Source: Streptomyces sp. NBC_01429 (GTDB lineage Bacteria; Actinomycetota; Actinomycetes; Streptomycetales; Streptomycetaceae). Taken from it: a DNA stretch of 64,000 nucleotides. The stretch lies in the NCBI RefSeq assembly GCF_036231945.1, contig NZ_CP109599.1:1798001-1862000 (forward strand), read 5' to 3'. The position numbers and the translations under genes are program-made. The notes beneath the pieces were generated by a model, which was given only the letters and a program-made list of their open reading frames with translations, did not search any database and had not been told where the DNA came from. This document shows, one piece after another, positions 15,748 through 23,827 of this stretch. Within the stretch, counting starts at the first letter, position 1. The number at the start of each line of letters is the position of its first letter.

Positions 15748-17919
15748 ATGACCAACGCAGACCGCGCAGCTCTCCGGGCCTCGGCCGACTCCGTCCTCGC
15801 CCGCCTCGTGGGTGACGCCACCGGCGCCGCCAGGCTGCGTGAGGACCAGTGGCGGGCCATCGAGGCGCTCGTCGCCGACAAACGCAGGGCCCTGGTCGTC
15901 CAGCGCACGGGGTGGGGGAAGTCGGCGGTGTATTTCGTGGCGACCTCGCTGTTGCGGGCGGCGGGCGCCGGTCCGACCGTGATCGTCTCCCCGCTGCTCG
16001 CGCTGATGCGCAATCAGGTGGAGGCCGCCGCGCGGGCCGGGATCCGGGCGCGGACGATCAATGCGTCCAACGCGGAGGAGTGGGACACGATCCAGGCGGA
16101 GGTGGCCGGCGGCGAGGTCGATGTTCTGCTGGTCAGCCCGGAGCGACTGAACAATCCCGACTTCCGTGACCAGGTGCTGCCCCGGCTCGCCGCGGCCACC
16201 GGTCTGCTGGTGGTGGACGAGGCGCACTGCATCTCCGACTGGGGCCATGACTTCCGGCCCGACTACCGGCGGCTGCGCACCATGCTCGCGGAGCTGCCCG
16301 CCGGTGTTCCGGTCCTTGCCACCACGGCCACGGCCAACTCCCGGGTGACGGCTGATGTGGCGGAGCAGTTGGGCACGGGCGCGGGGACGGACGCGCTGGT
16401 GCTGCGCGGGCCGCTGGACAGGGAGAGTCTCAGCCTGCATGTGCTGCGGCTGCCGGACGCTGCGCACCGGCTCGCCTGGCTGGCCGACCATCTGGGCGAC
16501 CTGCCGGGCTCGGGGATCATCTACACCCTCACGGTCGCGGCGGCCGAGGAGGTCACCGCCTATCTGCGCCAGTGCGGGCACACGGTCGCCTCGTACACGG
16601 GCCGTACGGAGAACGCGGAGCGTCAGCAGGCGGAGGACGATCTGCTGGGCAACCGGGTCAAGGCCCTGGTCGCCACCTCCGCGCTGGGGATGGGGTTCGA
16701 CAAGCCCGATCTCGGTTTCGTGGTGCATCTCGGCTCTCCTTCCTCGCCGATCGCGTACTACCAGCAGGTGGGCCGTGCGGGCCGAGGGGTGGAGCACGCG
16801 GAGGTGCTGCTGCTGCCCGGCAAGGAGGACGAGGCGATCTGGCAGTACTTCGCTTCGGTCGCCTTCCCGCCGGAGGAGCTGGTCCGCCGCACTCTCGATG
16901 TCCTGGGGCGGGCGGACCGGCCGCTGTCGCTGCCTGCGCTCGAACCGCTGGTGGAGCTGCGGCGTACGCGTCTGGAGACGATGCTGAAGGTCCTCGACGT
17001 GGACGGGGCGGTGCGGCGCGTGAAGGGCGGCTGGACCGGCACGGGGCAGCCGTGGGTGTACGACACCGAGCGGTACGCCTGGGTGTCGCGGCAGCGGCAG
17101 AGCGAACAGCAGGCGATGCGGGACTACGCGTCCACCACCGGCTGCCGGATGGAGTTCCTGCGCCGGCAGTTGGACGACGAGGAGGCCGTGGCCTGCGGGC
17201 GGTGTGACAACTGCGCGGGGACGCGGTTCGAGGACAAGGTGACCGGCGCCGCCCTGGACGCCGCGCGCGGGGAGCTGGGCAGGCCGGGTGTGGAGGTGGA
17301 GCCGCGCAAGATGTGGCCGACCGGCCTCGCGGCGGTCGGTGTCGATCTCAAGGGCCGTATCCCCGTAGGCGAGCAGTCCTTCCCGGGCCGTGCGCTGGGG
17401 CGGCTGTCCGACATCGGCTGGGGTAACCGGCTCCGCCCGATGCTCGCGGCGCAGGCAGCGGACGGCCCGGTGTCCGACGAGGTGGCGGGCGCGGTGGTGA
17501 GCGTGCTCGCCGACTGGGCCAGGGGGCCCGGCGGTTGGGCCTCCGGCGCGCAGGACGCGCTGCCCCGGCCGGTCGGCGTGGTGACCGTGGCGTCGCACGG
17601 CAGGCCCCTGCTGGTCGGCTCGCTCGGCAGCAGGATCGCGCAGGCGGGCCGGATGCCTCTGCTGGGCACCGTGGAGTACGCGCCGGGGGCGGCGCAGACG
17701 CGGGTGTCCCGTACGAACAGCGCCCAGCGGGTGCGCGCGCTGCACGAGACCCTGGCCGTCTCCTCCGAACTGGCGGACGCCTTGGCGTCGGCGGGCGGCC
17801 CGGTCCTGCTGGTGGACGATCTCTCGGACACCGGCTGGACTCTCGCGGTGGCCGCCCGGTTGCTGCGCCGGGCCGGAGCGGCGGGGGTGTTCCCGCTGGT
17901 CCTCGCCGTTCAGAGCTGA
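15748..17919 (+). CDS. recQ: RecQ-family ATP-dependent DNA helicase with C-terminal phosphoribosyltransferase-like domain
   Basis: 3'-5' DNA helicase, 723 aa. The helicase core has Walker A VVQRTGWGKSAVY near residue 50, the DEAH box VVDEAHCISDWGHDFRPDYR near 160, and motif VI QQVGRAGRG near 340. The RecQ zinc-binding Cys cluster is CGRCDNC near 485. No HRDC domain follows. Instead, the last 200 residues look like a ComF-type phosphoribosyltransferase: GVVTVASHGRPLLVGSLGSR and the PRPP-loop motif VLLVDDLSDTGWT near 692. The ATG at 15748 is chosen by similarity of the following sequence to RecQ N-termini; its ribosome site is weak. It is divergent from the DUF4192 gene. Confidence 0.88.
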   Translation: MTNADRAALRASADSVLARLVGDATGAARLREDQWRAIEALVADKRRALVVQRTGWGKSAVYFVATSLLRAAGAGPTVIVSPLLALMRNQVEAAARAGIRARTINASNAEEWDTIQAEVAGGEVDVLLVSPERLNNPDFRDQVLPRLAAATGLLVVDEAHCISDWGHDFRPDYRRLRTMLAELPAGVPVLATTATANSRVTADVAEQLGTGAGTDALVLRGPLDRESLSLHVLRLPDAAHRLAWLADHLGDLPGSGIIYTLTVAAAEEVTAYLRQCGHTVASYTGRTENAERQQAEDDLLGNRVKALVATSALGMGFDKPDLGFVVHLGSPSSPIAYYQQVGRAGRGVEHAEVLLLPGKEDEAIWQYFASVAFPPEELVRRTLDVLGRADRPLSLPALEPLVELRRTRLETMLKVLDVDGAVRRVKGGWTGTGQPWVYDTERYAWVSRQRQSEQQAMRDYASTTGCRMEFLRRQLDDEEAVACGRCDNCAGTRFEDKVTGAALDAARGELGRPGVEVEPRKMWPTGLAAVGVDLKGRIPVGEQSFPGRALGRLSDIGWGNRLRPMLAAQAADGPVSDEVAGAVVSVLADWARGPGGWASGAQDALPRPVGVVTVASHGRPLLVGSLGSRIAQAGRMPLLGTVEYAPGAAQTRVSRTNSAQRVRALHETLAVSSELADALASAGGPVLLVDDLSDTGWTLAVAARLLRRAGAAGVFPLVLAVQS

Positions 17920-18135
17920 CGCGAGGCTTCGACCTCGAAGGATCGGGGCAGGGATATCACCGTCATACCCGCGCATTCCGGTCCACGGCGCCAATTGCTC
18001 GTTGCCGCGCGCCCCCGCGCCGGTGAGAATTGGAACTGCCCCCGCACGGCCCGTTCGCGGTCCCCCAGGGTTGTGCCGCGGCGCGTCCCCACTCGACCTT
18101 GCCCGCAGTGTGGGCGCGTATGCGAAGGGAGGAAC

Positions 18136-18765
18136 ATGACCTTCGGATTCGCTTCGTCCGCGGCCGGTTCGGTGAACCCCCCGGCCGCTTCCGTCAGCCG
18201 CCTCGCCAGGATGCTCGAACCCGCCGAGTGGGCGGCGGCGGGGATACCCCTGCTGCGGGATCCGCGTGAGGTGGTGAGCGGACTGCACAGCCGGCACCGG
18301 CCCACTCCGGGGACGGCCGTGGTGGCCGTGCTCGACCACGAGGAACGGCTCGCCGCCAGCGCGTCGTTCGTGCCGCGTCCCGCGCCGGTGGACGGCTGGG
18401 AGTTCCGCAACGCGCTGCTGGCCCATCTGCGGCGGGTCCTCCCGCACGATCTGCGCCGGCGCACCCCCGTGCGTACCGCGGTGCTGCTCTACTGCCGGGA
18501 GGGCGACGAGCGGTGGACGCAGGAGGACGGGGCCTGGATGTGGGGGCTGCGCGACGCCTGCACGCTGCACGGCCTGCGGTGCGGCGCGTACGTCACGCTG
18601 ACGCGCGGTGGCTGGCAGGTGCTGGGCGAGGGCCGTGGCGGCCGGCGGCCGAACTCCGACTCCCCGCCCGCCGCGCTCTCGGACACGGCGGCCGATCCCG
18701 ACGCGTCGCCCCTGGGCGGGGGCGGTGGGGCCGTGGAAGCACTGCGCCGCACGGCCGCCCGCTGA
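18136..18765 (+). CDS. Conserved hypothetical protein
   Basis: 209 aa, no family recognised. The ATG at 18136 follows GGGAGGAAC, a clear ribosome site, and is preferred over an ORF extension of 47 codons upstream. The middle (about 10-165) looks like a folded alpha/beta domain: GIPLLRDPREVVSGLHSRH, GTAVVAVLDHEERLAASASF and TAVLLYCREGDERWTQEDGA. The last 45 residues are Gly/Ala/Ser-rich and probably disordered. No signal peptide or membrane segment. It lies between recQ and a convergent gene; function unknown. Confidence 0.7.
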   Translation: MTFGFASSAAGSVNPPAASVSRLARMLEPAEWAAAGIPLLRDPREVVSGLHSRHRPTPGTAVVAVLDHEERLAASASFVPRPAPVDGWEFRNALLAHLRRVLPHDLRRRTPVRTAVLLYCREGDERWTQEDGAWMWGLRDACTLHGLRCGAYVTLTRGGWQVLGEGRGGRRPNSDSPPAALSDTAADPDASPLGGGGGAVEALRRTAAR

Positions 18766-18923
18766 CCGCGCGGCACGGGCCTGAGAGGCACGGGCCGGAG
18801 CGGCACAGGCCGCGCACGGACCGCGGGCTCGGCGGCCCGGCCGCCCCCTGAACGGGCAGCCGGGTCACGACCGGGCCTTACGGCGCGCGCCCCTCGGCGG
18901 GAGCGCGCGGGATGCCGTACGGC

Positions 18924-19634
18924 TCAGACGCCCGCGCCGAGTACGGCGTTGATCCGCTCCGAGTCACCGCACACGACGAGCAGCGCGGTGGCCCGCTCAC
19001 GGGCCGGGGGAAGCAGCCGGACGACGGCGTCGTCACCGCCGCCGTTGACCGCGACGACCACGACGGGCCGGGGCCGTACCCGGTCGGCAGCGGCGGCGCC
19101 GGCGAAGAACACGTCTTCCCCCGCGTCGTGCTGTGCCCAGTACGCGGCTTCGCCGAAGGACAGCTCGTGGGCTGCCCACGGGTGCTGTTCGCCGGTGGTG
19201 AGCACCAGGATGTCGCCCGGTGCCCGGCCGGAGTCGAGCAGCAGATCGACCGCTTCCTCGGCGGCGTCGAGCGCGCCGTCGGCCGAGGCCGGGACGAGCT
19301 GGATCCGCGGTGCGGAAGGAGGGGTGGGAGCAGCGGTGCCGGGCGCCTTGGGCTCGCCGGCGGAGCTGTGCGAGCGCTGCGCCGGCGGCGCGGGCCTCGC
19401 GGGACCGGGGCCCGGACGTCCGGGCCGCGGTGTCGTAGCGGAGCGCGGCCCTGGGACGGGACGCGGACCGGGTACGGGACGAGGGGTCGGCGCGGTGCGG
19501 CCGGTGGCCGGCGTGGCGCTGGGACCCTGTGCTCTCTCGTGAATCTGAGGCTCCTGGGGGATGAGAGGCATGGCTGGATGTCTGTCGAACGCCGCTGCGA
19601 CGAGCATCGGCGGGGCGGGCACATTCGTACCCAT
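18924..19634 (-). CDS. Hypothetical protein resembling the C-terminal tail of a UvrD-like helicase
   Basis: 236 aa from the ATG at 19634. Residues 20-110 are Pro/Arg/Ala-rich low complexity with repeated GPRPVPGPR-like units. The last 110 residues form a compact domain: APGDILVLTTGEQHPWAAHE, then RPVVVVAVNGGGDDAVVRLL, ending TALLVVCGDSERINAVLGAG. The order ILVLTTG - VVVVAVNGG - LLVVCGD recalls the end of a UvrD/Rep C-terminal domain without any Walker A or DExx box, so it cannot be an active helicase by itself. The resemblance is weak and the family call tentative. It follows rnhB on the same strand, separated by a hairpin. Confidence 0.55.
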   Translation of the reverse strand: MGTNVPAPPMLVAAAFDRHPAMPLIPQEPQIHERAQGPSATPATGRTAPTPRPVPGPRPVPGPRSATTPRPGRPGPGPARPAPPAQRSHSSAGEPKAPGTAAPTPPSAPRIQLVPASADGALDAAEEAVDLLLDSGRAPGDILVLTTGEQHPWAAHELSFGEAAYWAQHDAGEDVFFAGAAAADRVRPRPVVVVAVNGGGDDAVVRLLPPARERATALLVVCGDSERINAVLGAGV

Positions 19635-19675
19635 GCCCACTGCCGGAAAGGCGCGTGGGCGGGAGGGGCACCGAA

Positions 19676-19701
19676 CATGCCGGGTCGTATGTCCCGGCAT
19701 G
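19676..19701. terminator. Hairpin immediately downstream of rnhB
   Basis: A 9-bp perfect inverted repeat, CATGCCGGG (19676-19684) and CCCGGCATG (19693-19701), loop 8, lying just after the rnhB stop and 42 bases before the next gene on that strand. It could be a terminator or an operator for the downstream gene. Confidence 0.55.
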
Positions 19702-19709
19702 CCGGACGT

Positions 19710-20420
19710 TCAGAAGTCGAAGCCGAGTTGGCCCCCGCTTTCCATGGCGGCGGCTTCCACGGAGATCCGGACCTTCTTGAGATGCCGCCATCGTGGCAGC
19801 GCGTCGAGATAGGACCAGGAGAGCCGGTGGTGTGCGGTCGGACCCCACTGCGCCAGCGCCGCCTTGTGCACCGGCGAGGGATAGCCGGCGTTGGCGTCGA
19901 AGGCGAAGCGCGCGTACTCCTCGGACCCGGCGCCGAGTTCGGCCATCATGGCGTCCCTGCGGACCTTGGCGAGCACCGAGGCCGCCGCGACCGAGATGCA
20001 GGACTGGTCGCCCTTGATGACCGTACGCACCTTCCAGGGCCCTCCGAGATAGTCGTGCTTGCCGTCGAGGATCACCGCGTCGGGCCGTACCGGCAGCGCC
20101 TCCAGGGCGCGTACGGCGGCGAGCCTGAGCGCGGCGGTCATCCCGAGGGCGTCGATCTCCTCCGGGGAGGCGTGCCCGAGGGCGTACGAGGTGACCCACG
20201 CCTCCAGTTCACCGGCCAGCTCCGTACGGCGTTTGGGGCTGATCAGTTTGGAGTCGGTGAGGCCGGCCGGGGGCCTGCGCAGGCCGGTGACGGCCGCGCA
20301 CACGGTGACCGGCCCGGCCCACGCGCCGCGTCCGACCTCGTCGACGCCCGCGATGATTTTGGCATCGGTGGTGGCGCGCAGCGAGCGCTCAACGGTGTGC
20401 GTGGGTGGTTCGTACGGCAT
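19710..20420 (-). CDS. rnhB: Ribonuclease HII
   Basis: Endonuclease that cuts RNA in RNA:DNA hybrids and starts removal of misincorporated ribonucleotides. 236 aa from the ATG at 20420. The metal-binding signature [14 protein letters not shown] (about residues 25-38, Asp and Glu), the second-site [11 protein letters not shown] (Asp near 110) and [17 protein letters not shown] (RNase HII specific block) are all present. The C-terminus has a short extension (SGGQLGFDF). Genome-maintenance neighbours recQ and dinG are in the region, but there is no clear operon. Confidence 0.93.
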   Translation of the reverse strand: MPYEPPTHTVERSLRATTDAKIIAGVDEVGRGAWAGPVTVCAAVTGLRRPPAGLTDSKLISPKRRTELAGELEAWVTSYALGHASPEEIDALGMTAALRLAAVRALEALPVRPDAVILDGKHDYLGGPWKVRTVIKGDQSCISVAAASVLAKVRRDAMMAELGAGSEEYARFAFDANAGYPSPVHKAALAQWGPTAHHRLSWSYLDALPRWRHLKKVRISVEAAAMESGGQLGFDF

Positions 20421-20587
20421 GGCAGTAGCCAGGTTACGCCGCCGCCGGGCCGCGCGACAGACCGGGTACCGACCGTTCCGCGCGAACCGGTGCGGGCGGG
20501 ACGGGAGAGTGGCCGGCGGACCGCCCTCGCACGGGCCGTCCCGCCGCGTTCTCGGCCCAACTGGTCGCGCGGCAGGGGCTGTCCCCG

Positions 20588-21532
20588 TCAGCCGGGGCCG
20601 CCGCCCGGTGCCATGGAGGAGTCGAGCGGCAGCCAGTGCGGCAGCGGCTCGGTCCGTGACAGCCAGTGGTCCGGTGGCGCGCCCGCCCGGGCCGAGGCGA
20701 TCACGCCGCCGGCGATGGCGCACGTCGTGTCGATGTCGCCGCCCGCCTGGGCCGTGGTCCAGAAGCCGCGCTCGTAGTCGCCGAGGGCCCGCGCCGCCGA
20801 CCAGAGGGCGAACGGCACGGTGTCGTGCGCGCTGGTGCGGCGGCCGCAGCCGAGGACCGCAGCTACGGTGCCCGGGTCCCCGTAGTCCAGCATGTCCCGG
20901 GCCCGGCGCAGCCCCGCTCCGACCGCGCTGCGCGGTACCAGAGCGACCACGGCGTCGAGGAGCGCCTCCGGCGAGGGCGGTCCCGCCGGGTCCGCAGCGA
21001 GGGCAGCGGCGGCGGCCACCGCCATCGCGCCGACCACGGCCTCGCGGTGCTGGTGCGTGGTGTAGGCGGAGACCTCGGCCTGGTGCGTGGCCTGCTCGGG
21101 GTCGTCCGCGTACCAGGCACCGAGCGGCGCGATCCGCATCGCGGCCCCGTTGCCCCAGGAGCCCTGGCCGTTGAAGAGGCCGGCGGCGAGTTGGCGCCAG
21201 TCGCCGCCTTCGCGGATGAGGCGCAGCATCCGGTTGACCGCGGGACCGTATCCGCGTTCGAAGTCGTGGTGGAGTGCGAAGGAGTGGGCGAGCGCGTCCT
21301 GGTCGATGCGGCCGTGTCCGGCGAGCACCGCCAGGACGGACGCGCCCATCTCGGTGTCGTCGGTCCACTGCCAGGTGCCGGGAGGCAGCTCGCGGCGTTT
21401 CAGCAGGGGGTGGTTGCGGGGCACGAAGAACTGGGAGCCCAGGGCGTCTCCCACGGCCAGGCCCCGCAGGCTGGCCAGTGCGCGGTCGGCGCGCGGGCCG
21501 GACGTCCGGTCGCGGGTGGAGTCAGCGTTCAT
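20588..21532 (-). CDS. ADP-ribosylglycohydrolase family protein
   Basis: 314 aa hydrolase of the ARH/DraG type, which removes ADP-ribose from proteins or small molecules. The family metal site is visible: [12 protein letters not shown] near residue 25, [10 protein letters not shown] near 54 and the C-terminal [18 protein letters not shown] near 265, which supplies the second set of acidic ligands. The catalytic ligands are intact. A substrate cannot be assigned. About 170 bases upstream of rnhB on the same strand. Confidence 0.88.
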   Translation of the reverse strand: MNADSTRDRTSGPRADRALASLRGLAVGDALGSQFFVPRNHPLLKRRELPPGTWQWTDDTEMGASVLAVLAGHGRIDQDALAHSFALHHDFERGYGPAVNRMLRLIREGGDWRQLAAGLFNGQGSWGNGAAMRIAPLGAWYADDPEQATHQAEVSAYTTHQHREAVVGAMAVAAAAALAADPAGPPSPEALLDAVVALVPRSAVGAGLRRARDMLDYGDPGTVAAVLGCGRRTSAHDTVPFALWSAARALGDYERGFWTTAQAGGDIDTTCAIAGGVIASARAGAPPDHWLSRTEPLPHWLPLDSSMAPGGGPG

Positions 21533-21544
21533 CGCCCGGTCATT

Positions 21545-22204
21545 CTATCCGGTGGGGCCGTAGGACTCGGGGACGCGCCAGCGCTCGAAGGGCCTGTCCA
21601 GGGCGTAGGTGCCGTCCTCGCCCAGCAGCAGGGTCCTGGTCTCCGCGTTGCCGGGGTTGGTCAGCGACTCGAATTCGGCCACCGGCCAGTGGAACCACCG
21701 CATGCAGAACAGCCGCATGGTCAGCCCGTGGGTCACCAGGAGCACGTTCGGCGGCGCGTCCGGTGCCTCGAAGCTGCGGTGGAGGGACTCCAGGAAGGCG
21801 CTGACCCGGTCGTAGACGTCGGCGCCGGACTCGCCCTGCGCGAAGCGGTAGAAGAAGTGCCCGTAGGCGTCCCTGTACGCCTTCTGGAGGCGTACGTCCT
21901 CCCGGTCCTGCCAGTTCCCCCAGTCCTGCTCCCGCAGCCGGGGCTCCTCCCTTATGCGCACCAGTTCCGGGTCGAGACCGAACGCCTGGAAGGTCTGGTG
22001 GGTGCGGCGGTACGGGGAGACGAAGACGCCCACCCGCTCGTCGCCGAACGTCTCGCGCAGCCGCGCGCCGGTCTCCTCGGCCTGGGCGCGGCCGGTCTCG
22101 GTGAGCCCCAGGGCGTGGTCGGGCTCGCGTTCGTACACGGTGTCGTCCGCGTTCCCCTCCGACTCGCCGTGCCGGACAAGGACGATGCGTCGCGGTCGTG
22201 CCAT
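21545..22204 (-). CDS. Histidine phosphatase family protein (phosphoglycerate mutase-like)
   Basis: 219 aa soluble phosphatase. The catalytic RHGES motif is at about residue 11 (VLVRHGESEGN), a second Arg lies in SPYRRTHQTF near 68 and the second catalytic His in LLVTHGLTMRLF near 160. This is the full set for branch-1 histidine phosphatases. The C-terminal sequence is not close to true glycolytic phosphoglycerate mutase, so a broad phosphatase role is more likely. Its stop lies only about 12 bases from the ADP-ribosylglycohydrolase start, suggesting one transcript. Confidence 0.88.
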   Translation of the reverse strand: MARPRRIVLVRHGESEGNADDTVYEREPDHALGLTETGRAQAEETGARLRETFGDERVGVFVSPYRRTHQTFQAFGLDPELVRIREEPRLREQDWGNWQDREDVRLQKAYRDAYGHFFYRFAQGESGADVYDRVSAFLESLHRSFEAPDAPPNVLLVTHGLTMRLFCMRWFHWPVAEFESLTNPGNAETRTLLLGEDGTYALDRPFERWRVPESYGPTG

Positions 22205-22287
22205 GCCCCGACCCTAGAGCGCCGCGCGCCGGGCCGTGCGACCGCCCGGCTCCCAGGGGGCCCGTTCGGGCGCGATCGCGCCGCCGG

Positions 22288-22893
22288 TCATACCGTCCAG
22301 GACGCCTCCAGGTCGATGACGTCCCCCGCCAGCGCCGCCACGTCGGAGGCGGTCTGCGCGCGCAGGGTGAGCCGCTCGACGCGTTCGACCCGGTACTTTC
22401 CGTGCTCGGCGGCCGACTGCCACATCGAGAGCACGATGAATTCGTTCCCGGGGGCCTCCCCGAACAGTCCGCGCACCATGCCCGGCGATCCGGCCATCGC
22501 AGGGTTCCAGACCTTCTCCTGCATGAGGGCGAAGTGCTCCACCCGGTCCTCGTGCACCTTGCAGTGCGCGACACGGACCACGTCGGCGTCGGTGAATCTC
22601 GGCTCGAAGCCCGTCTTCACATCGAAGCGGTAGTCGAAGAGTTTGACCTGGGTGTCCTTGAACGTTCCGGACTGGGCGGCGGCCAGCCGGTCGTGCGAGC
22701 GCGCCATGAACGAGTCGTAGAAGGCGCGGCTCTCCCAGAACGCGAACACGTGGACCACGCCGGGCTTGGCCCTGCTCCATCCCCCGCTCTGCCCCCGGAA
22801 TCCCGGCTCACCGAGCAACCCCGCCCATTTCCGCTGCCCGCGTTCGAAACCTCGACGGTCGATCACGGTGCAGCGAGTCCACTTGACCAGCAC
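22288..22893 (-). CDS. YdbC/DUF4937-like protein with paired antibiotic-monooxygenase folds
   Basis: 201 aa soluble protein. It contains two related halves: the first has KPGVVHVFAFWESRAFYDSF, the second GNEFIVLSMWQSAAEHGKYR, each a ferredoxin-like alpha/beta unit as in the dimeric antibiotic biosynthesis monooxygenase fold. It resembles YdbC/DUF4937 proteins of unknown function. The GTG at 22893 (VLVKWTRCTV) is chosen because conservation appears to begin there; a start 10 codons earlier exists. Divergent from terD. Confidence 0.75.
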   Translation of the reverse strand: MLVKWTRCTVIDRRGFERGQRKWAGLLGEPGFRGQSGGWSRAKPGVVHVFAFWESRAFYDSFMARSHDRLAAAQSGTFKDTQVKLFDYRFDVKTGFEPRFTDADVVRVAHCKVHEDRVEHFALMQEKVWNPAMAGSPGMVRGLFGEAPGNEFIVLSMWQSAAEHGKYRVERVERLTLRAQTASDVAALAGDVIDLEASWTV

Positions 22894-23159
22894 GGCGCCA
22901 TCGTACGGCGCGGGACGTGGCACCGGTCACGCTGCCGGGCAGGCGATACCGATGCGATACGCATGCCCCGTGGGCCATGTCCGCACACGGACCCGGCGAA
23001 TCTTGGCGAGTATTGGCCACGCTGGCGTCAACTCGCCACATTGCAAAGCGCGTTGTCACTGCCCCGGTCTAGCCTGGTGTCCATGGTACGTATCGCGGCC
23101 GGGTTTCCGTCGGCCGGCCCGGTGCTGGGCAGGGACCGGTCAGGACAGAGGGGGAACGG

Positions 23160-23678
23160 ATGAGCAGTCTCAACAAGGGAGTGTCCAAGGTCGAGGTGGT
23201 CCTCAAATGGGACCCGAGCACCAGAGGCGAGCCCCCGCACGATCTCGACATCGTCGCGGCCACCTTCACGTCCGACGCACCGGTCGAGCCCGCCTATCTG
23301 GTGCACTTCGGCAGCCGCTCCCCCGACGGCACGATCACGCTGGATCGCGAGAGCCGCACCGGCCAGGGCTTCGGCGACGACGAGGAGATGACGCTGGAGC
23401 TGGACCGGCTGGGCTCCGACTACGTCCGCGTGGTGGTGGGGGTGGCGATCCAGCAGCGCGACGGGCGGCGGACGTTCGGCGACATCGCCAATCCGGTGCT
23501 CCGCGTCATGGAGGAGTACACGGAGCTGGCACGGCACGACTTCACCGGCCTCTCCGAGGCCACCGCCGCCACCGTCGCCGAGTTCACCCGTGCCGACTCG
23601 GGCGCGTGGGAGTTCCGTACGTCCGTCCGCGGTTTCGACACCGACCCGCAGTCGTTCGGCACCCTGATGGGTTCCTGA
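23160..23678 (+). CDS. TerD-family protein
   Basis: 172 aa cytoplasmic calcium-binding protein of the TerD/CABP family, involved in tellurite or stress responses and common in Streptomyces in many copies. The ATG at 23160 has GAGGGGGAAC upstream. The family opening MSSLNKGVSKVEVVLKWDPS is clear, as is VHFGSRSPDGTITLDRES and the later RTFGDIANPVLRVM. The acidic FGDDEEMTLELD region is a likely Ca2+ site. No other ter genes are in the window, so a specific role cannot be given. Confidence 0.88.
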   Translation: MSSLNKGVSKVEVVLKWDPSTRGEPPHDLDIVAATFTSDAPVEPAYLVHFGSRSPDGTITLDRESRTGQGFGDDEEMTLELDRLGSDYVRVVVGVAIQQRDGRRTFGDIANPVLRVMEEYTELARHDFTGLSEATAATVAEFTRADSGAWEFRTSVRGFDTDPQSFGTLMGS

Positions 23679-23729
23679 CCCGAACCGATGGGCATCTGAC
23701 CCGCACCGATCCGCCGCACGCTCGACATT

Positions 23730-23758
23730 CCGCCCCTTGTTCACGCCCCGAGGGGCGG
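23730..23758 (+). terminator. Hairpin downstream of terD
   Basis: An 8-bp inverted repeat CCGCCCCT (23730-23737) with AGGGGCGG (23751-23758), loop 13, 52 bases after the terD stop. Confidence 0.55.
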
Positions 23759-23796
23759 CGAGCCGTGTCCGGCCCACCGCCCCTCGGTCCTGCCGG

Positions 23797-23821
23797 CCGC
23801 CGCGGCACCGGGCCGCGGCGG
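23797..23821 (-). terminator. Terminator downstream of nrdJ
   Basis: A 10-bp perfect repeat CCGCCGCGGC (23797-23806) with GCCGCGGCGG (23812-23821), loop 5, just 6 bases beyond the nrdJ stop in the direction of its transcription. Confidence 0.75.
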
Positions 23822-23827
23822 ACCGGA

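Noticed and set aside
15688..18570. 960-aa minus-strand ORF opposite recQ
   Set aside because: Shadow of recQ; the product lacks any domain, and recQ motifs on the plus strand are clear.
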